Assembly: GCA_945862235.1 (NCBI GenBank)
Contig: CAMAYU010000025.1
Span: 1 to 50,738 of the forward strand
Direction of reading: 5' to 3'
Source of the DNA: Schlesneria paludicola DSM 18645
GTDB taxonomy: Bacteria; Planctomycetota; Planctomycetia; Planctomycetales; Planctomycetaceae
DNA: 50,738 nucleotides
Shown here: positions 47,849 through 50,738 of the stretch, one piece after another
How the letters are laid out: each line of letters opens with the position of its first letter
How positions within the stretch are numbered: position 1 is the first letter of the stretch
Program-made: the position numbers and the translations under genes
Notes under the pieces: model-generated
Told to the model about the DNA's origin: nothing
Database searches by the model: none
Seen by the model: only the letters and a program-made list of their open reading frames with translations

Positions 47849-47886
47849 CAAAGTCCTTGGAGGAAGAGGCATCCCCCCCAAGGACT
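47849..47886 (-). terminator. Hairpin and T-rich tail between DUF1559 and lipoprotein genes
   Basis: On the minus strand AGTCCTTGG pairs with CCAAGGACT (9 bp, 17-base loop with a G run), followed by TTGTTTTTG. It ends or attenuates the DUF1559 transcript before the lipoprotein gene, so the two genes would be expressed at different levels. Confidence 0.75.
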
Positions 47887-47911
47887 GATAAAGTCGCCGT
47901 CGCTAGATTAC

Positions 47912-48874
47912 TTAATATTCGCCAACTGCATTGCCGTCATTTCGAACAGACAACGATGTTAGCGTCTGCATGTCGATATTGTCTCCGACGAACCGAACCG
48001 AACCATCCGTCAACAGGACATGCACTCCACCCGTATGGAATGAAGCAAGGGGGGTGTTGCTCCCCGAAGCATCATCCCAAGCAGCCCAAACGAGTCCATT
48101 CGCCCCGAGTACTCGGGAATTTGGCGTATAACGGATCGTGACATTGGATGTGTGCAGAGTCGAATCCCGCCAGCCAGTCAAGCCACCCATCGACCAGCTC
48201 CAGTTTCGAGATGGCCGTCGATCATCCTTGCTGCCAGCCGCATTATAAATGTAGTTACTGATCTCGCCTTCAATGATCGTATTCGATGTGCCGTCCGAAC
48301 ATTGCTGGATTCCTACGCCACCAAAGTTAATGAGCATCCCTCGGCCGGAATTGTGCCCCCAGTTGCCAGAATTGTCATAAAAACCAGAAGTGTCAGTAAA
48401 CCTCCCAAAGGGGGAAGCGCCAGCAATCCCGAAATAATGTGAAGTTTGAAAGTTAGAGGGACTTTTCTCTGGAAGCGCAGAGGATGGGCAGGTGATAAAA
48501 TTGATTTTCAACTTCGTCCACTTCGAGGAATTCCCAACCCACCCCTCATCATTGACATCGAAATCCCACTGGGAATACAGCGGCGCGAGATCAACATAGG
48601 GAAGCAACGCAACCCATTGCGAATGTCCCCAACGCTCTCCCCCCGTGGAGTTCAAAGATGGAATGCCATGTCCATTTGGAAACCTCAAATAGGTGTCGTG
48701 ATAATTGTGAAGCGCAAGTCCAATCTGCTTGAAATTGTTCTTGCACTGGGTTCTTCTGGCGGATTCGCGTGCTTGCTGCACTGCTGGCAACAGCAATGCA
48801 ATTAAAACTGCAATGATCGCGATCACCACGAGTAGCTCAATTAACGTAAATGCTTTTCTACGGAAAAGTTTCAT
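47912..48874 (-). CDS. DUF1559 pilin-like protein (second copy)
   Basis: 320 residues. Prepilin-type start [19 protein letters not shown] with the same [20 protein letters not shown] as the copy at 21446, and a C-terminal [25 protein letters not shown] just before the ATG fixes the start. A palindrome TTGACttgcGTCAA lies about 55 bp upstream and may be a promoter or operator. Codon use and GC look lower than in the neighbours. A secreted, surface-linked role is inferred from the family. Gene order relative to the lipoprotein is reversed compared with the first pair. Confidence 0.92.
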   Translation of the reverse strand: MKLFRRKAFTLIELLVVIAIIAVLIALLLPAVQQARESARRTQCKNNFKQIGLALHNYHDTYLRFPNGHGIPSLNSTGGERWGHSQWVALLPYVDLAPLYSQWDFDVNDEGWVGNSSKWTKLKINFITCPSSALPEKSPSNFQTSHYFGIAGASPFGRFTDTSGFYDNSGNWGHNSGRGMLINFGGVGIQQCSDGTSNTIIEGEISNYIYNAAGSKDDRRPSRNWSWSMGGLTGWRDSTLHTSNVTIRYTPNSRVLGANGLVWAAWDDASGSNTPLASFHTGGVHVLLTDGSVRFVGDNIDMQTLTSLSVRNDGNAVGEY

Positions 48875-49065
48875 AACGATCTCCTAAACACAGTTGAAAA
48901 AAATACGGCCCGGCACGTTAATAAGCGATTTGACTTGCGTCAAGGAGATCGGCAATAACACCTCCGCCTGTATCGATTTAGGAACTGCAAGCCTGGCCGA
49001 TTAAGCTGCGCGACTGAAATAGTAAGGCGCGAAAATGAGACAGTAGGCCGTGAAACTGAAACAGT

Positions 49066-50487
49066 TCACTTCCCCAGTCGGTCGAGGACGTTTTTGGTGA
49101 TGCGTTCCACTGCGGCATCTTTGCCTCGAAGGCCGTGAGACCAGTCGGTGGTGCCGACGGTGAAAACGGTTCCGCCTTGGGTGTAGAGGCCCATTGTGGC
49201 GGAGCCGACTCGGTCGGTGGGGAACTTGTCGTACCAGAGGCTGTCGCCCGGTGCCCACTTGGCGGGGCAGGTGCCGAGGATTGTGAAGTCTTTCGGGGTG
49301 CCGTCGCGGTGAGTCGGGACCGGCAAGCCGTCGCGTAGCTCGAACTCGCAGCCGTCGCACTCGTACCCAACGATGGTGTCCTTGCCACCGAATGAATCGC
49401 CGCGTTTGAGGCCGGTTCCTTCGAGAGCCCAATGTTCGGGGCGATGCACCGTGAAGGCGGATGCGCCGTCCATGAACTGGCCGTGGCTGCGGTGATAGCC
49501 GCCGAAGAGGAAGCCGACGCCGGTGAGTTGGTTCTCGGGGCGACCGATCAACTCGTGACTCCACGCCGTCGTCAGCAGTTTGATATTGCCGTCGCGATAG
49601 GCGGGGTCGAGGTTGTACCACTGCTTCCAACAGGTGAGAGCCTGTCCCTGATCTTCACTGCGCACTTGCCAACAGCAGGTGTTGCCACTGAAGAACGCGA
49701 CGTTGCCCCCCGCTTTGATGAACGCTTCCAAGTGGTCACGCATGAGCGACGACCAGTACTCATCGTGGCCGACGCTGAGGACCAGCTTGTACGCCTTGAG
49801 TTCTTCGGGATGGAACTCCAAGTCCGAGTTGGCGGCGTAATCGAAGACGTACCCGTTCGCTTCGGCCCACGCGACGAAGGGGAGTTCCCACTGACCGAAC
49901 TGCCCGGCGCTGGGGCGTTGGAACGAGACGCGATGCCCTTGGACGTTGGCTCGCCCGTGATAGCCGTACAGACTGAAGCCGCCCCAATTGTTGTAGGCAT
50001 TGTACGTGTTGGTCGAGAGCTGAATGAGCGTCTTCGTGCTGGCTCCCGGCTTCGCGGCGCGGACGATAAAAAACGCGGTTGCCTCAGCGGTACGACGACC
50101 TCGCTGGACGAACTTGCCGCCGCCATCGGCCGCTTTGAACGTCACTTGGTAGTAGCCGCTCTTCCACGTCTCGGGAATCGCCAGCTTGACGAGTGCTGGC
50201 CAACCGCAACCGTGCGTCGAAGCATTCTCGGGGATCGGCGATTCCACGCCGGGAACGTTTGCGGCCGCATGGACGACCTCGGTCTTCGCGCCCAAGCGAG
50301 CGATCTCAATCGAGAAGACGCTCGCGGTGGTGGAGACATGTAGTGCCAGTTCCTCACCCGGCTTGTAGCTCATCTGCCCGGCATAGCCTTCGACGAAGAG
50401 CGGCTTCGGATCAGAGGAGTCTCCCCACGCAACGGGACCGGCGACAGCCAGCAACAGGAATCCAACGGCGACACGGATGATGGTCAT
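49066..50487 (-). CDS. N,N-dimethylformamidase large-subunit-like secreted protein
   Basis: 473 residues. The signal peptide (IIRVAVGFLLLAVAGPVAWG) indicates export. The body matches the N,N-dimethylformamidase beta-subunit-like family: LIQLSTNTYNAYNNWGGFSL, then LVLSVGHDEYWSSLMRDHLE and GGNVAFFSGNTCCWQVRSED, then the Trp/Asp-rich end GTVFTVGTTDWSHGL. In dimethylformamidase the iron-binding Tyr/Glu residues lie in this domain; whether they are conserved here was not checked. Homologues in planctomycetes are common and mostly without assigned substrate. The ATG at 50487 follows GAGG by 8 bases and starts the signal peptide; a longer in-frame start at 50595 is less likely. Confidence 0.8.
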   Translation of the reverse strand: MTIIRVAVGFLLLAVAGPVAWGDSSDPKPLFVEGYAGQMSYKPGEELALHVSTTASVFSIEIARLGAKTEVVHAAANVPGVESPIPENASTHGCGWPALVKLAIPETWKSGYYQVTFKAADGGGKFVQRGRRTAEATAFFIVRAAKPGASTKTLIQLSTNTYNAYNNWGGFSLYGYHGRANVQGHRVSFQRPSAGQFGQWELPFVAWAEANGYVFDYAANSDLEFHPEELKAYKLVLSVGHDEYWSSLMRDHLEAFIKAGGNVAFFSGNTCCWQVRSEDQGQALTCWKQWYNLDPAYRDGNIKLLTTAWSHELIGRPENQLTGVGFLFGGYHRSHGQFMDGASAFTVHRPEHWALEGTGLKRGDSFGGKDTIVGYECDGCEFELRDGLPVPTHRDGTPKDFTILGTCPAKWAPGDSLWYDKFPTDRVGSATMGLYTQGGTVFTVGTTDWSHGLRGKDAAVERITKNVLDRLGK

Positions 50488-50663
50488 GATGTGGGCCTCA
50501 GTGGGGGAAGGGTTGAGAGTTGAGAGGAAAGCGAAGTCAGAGCTGCAGTGCATTGAGTATCTCGCCTCGATCAGAATGTTCGCGAAAGTATCCATCTCGC
50601 ACCGAGAGATGAAGCGAGGGGCGAGAGTGCGCAGGGCCTTCGCCTCATTGAATCTCGGGTGTT

Positions 50664-50738
50664 GGGCGCCACGGTCACGGAGCTTCGACGTGGCCGTGGG
50701 AAAGAGAAAGAGCCTTCACCTCCTCGCACGGCCACGTC
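50664..50738. repeat. Second copy of the GGTCACGGAG inverted repeat (cut by window end)
   Basis: GGGCGCCACGGTCACGGAG then CGACGTGGCCGTG at the left matches the repeat at 33032-33131; the right arm begins at about 50725 (CGCACGGCCACGTC) and runs off the window. Confidence 0.7.

Overview
The window looks like chromosome from a member of the Planctomycetes, probably order Planctomycetales. Three things point there: two DUF1559 pilin-like genes with the H-type prepilin N-terminus, each beside a small Gly/Cys lipoprotein; two TPR plus ASPIC/FG-GAP lipoprotein pairs; and many secreted or membrane proteins with no close functional match. GC is high, with a visibly lower-GC patch around 47.3-48.9 kb. 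No rRNA, tRNA, CRISPR array, transposase or phage gene was recognised.

Layout. 0-1.4 kb: divergent glycosyltransferases (GT2, cut by the window edge, and GT4). 1.8-5.4 kb: cupin, TIM-barrel sugar isomerase/epimerase and Gfo/Idh/MocA dehydrogenase, a likely sugar or polyol module with hairpin terminators. 5.5-11.6 kb: housekeeping genes greA, proA, a lone fliM-like gene, then infC-rpmI-rplT-pheS; pheT does not follow. 11.7-13.1 kb: secreted-type beta-helix protein. 13.5-17.3 kb: an ATGA-coupled operon of a small membrane protein, a methyltransferase with a kinase-like N-terminal part, and a membrane-anchored alkaline-phosphatase-superfamily enzyme. 17.5-25.9 kb: two TPR/ASPIC pairs facing each other across a lipoprotein/DUF1559 pair. 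26.1-30.8 kb: phosphodiesterase-like enzyme, lnt and moeA. 31.2-38.5 kb: lipoprotein, an unusual zinc-ribbon/L7-L12-like/esterase fusion, a membrane protein and glpD. 38.7-42.0 kb: ECF sigma and anti-sigma pair, SDR and XerC/D recombinase. 42.7-50.5 kb: BON protein, lipoprotein, M20 peptidase, small secreted protein, second lipoprotein/DUF1559 pair and an N,N-dimethylformamidase-like protein.

The most striking content is a population of palindromic repeats. A 123-bp element with 17-bp terminal inverted repeats occurs three times. Each copy sits inside another large palindrome and is flanked by a 10-bp direct repeat. One host palindrome also exists nearby as an empty site, and another copy carries the footprint of a 54-bp local inversion. 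Related palindromes sit in frame inside moeA, and other repeats sit in frame inside glpD, adding extra peptide to conserved enzymes. At least four further palindrome families lie between genes. The palindromes that share a CCCCGGnnTCTT-like junction appear to form one superfamily with different arms.

Limits: everything here is read by eye from sequence and family knowledge. Start codons are chosen by ribosome binding site, coupling and family N-termini, and uncertain ones are flagged.
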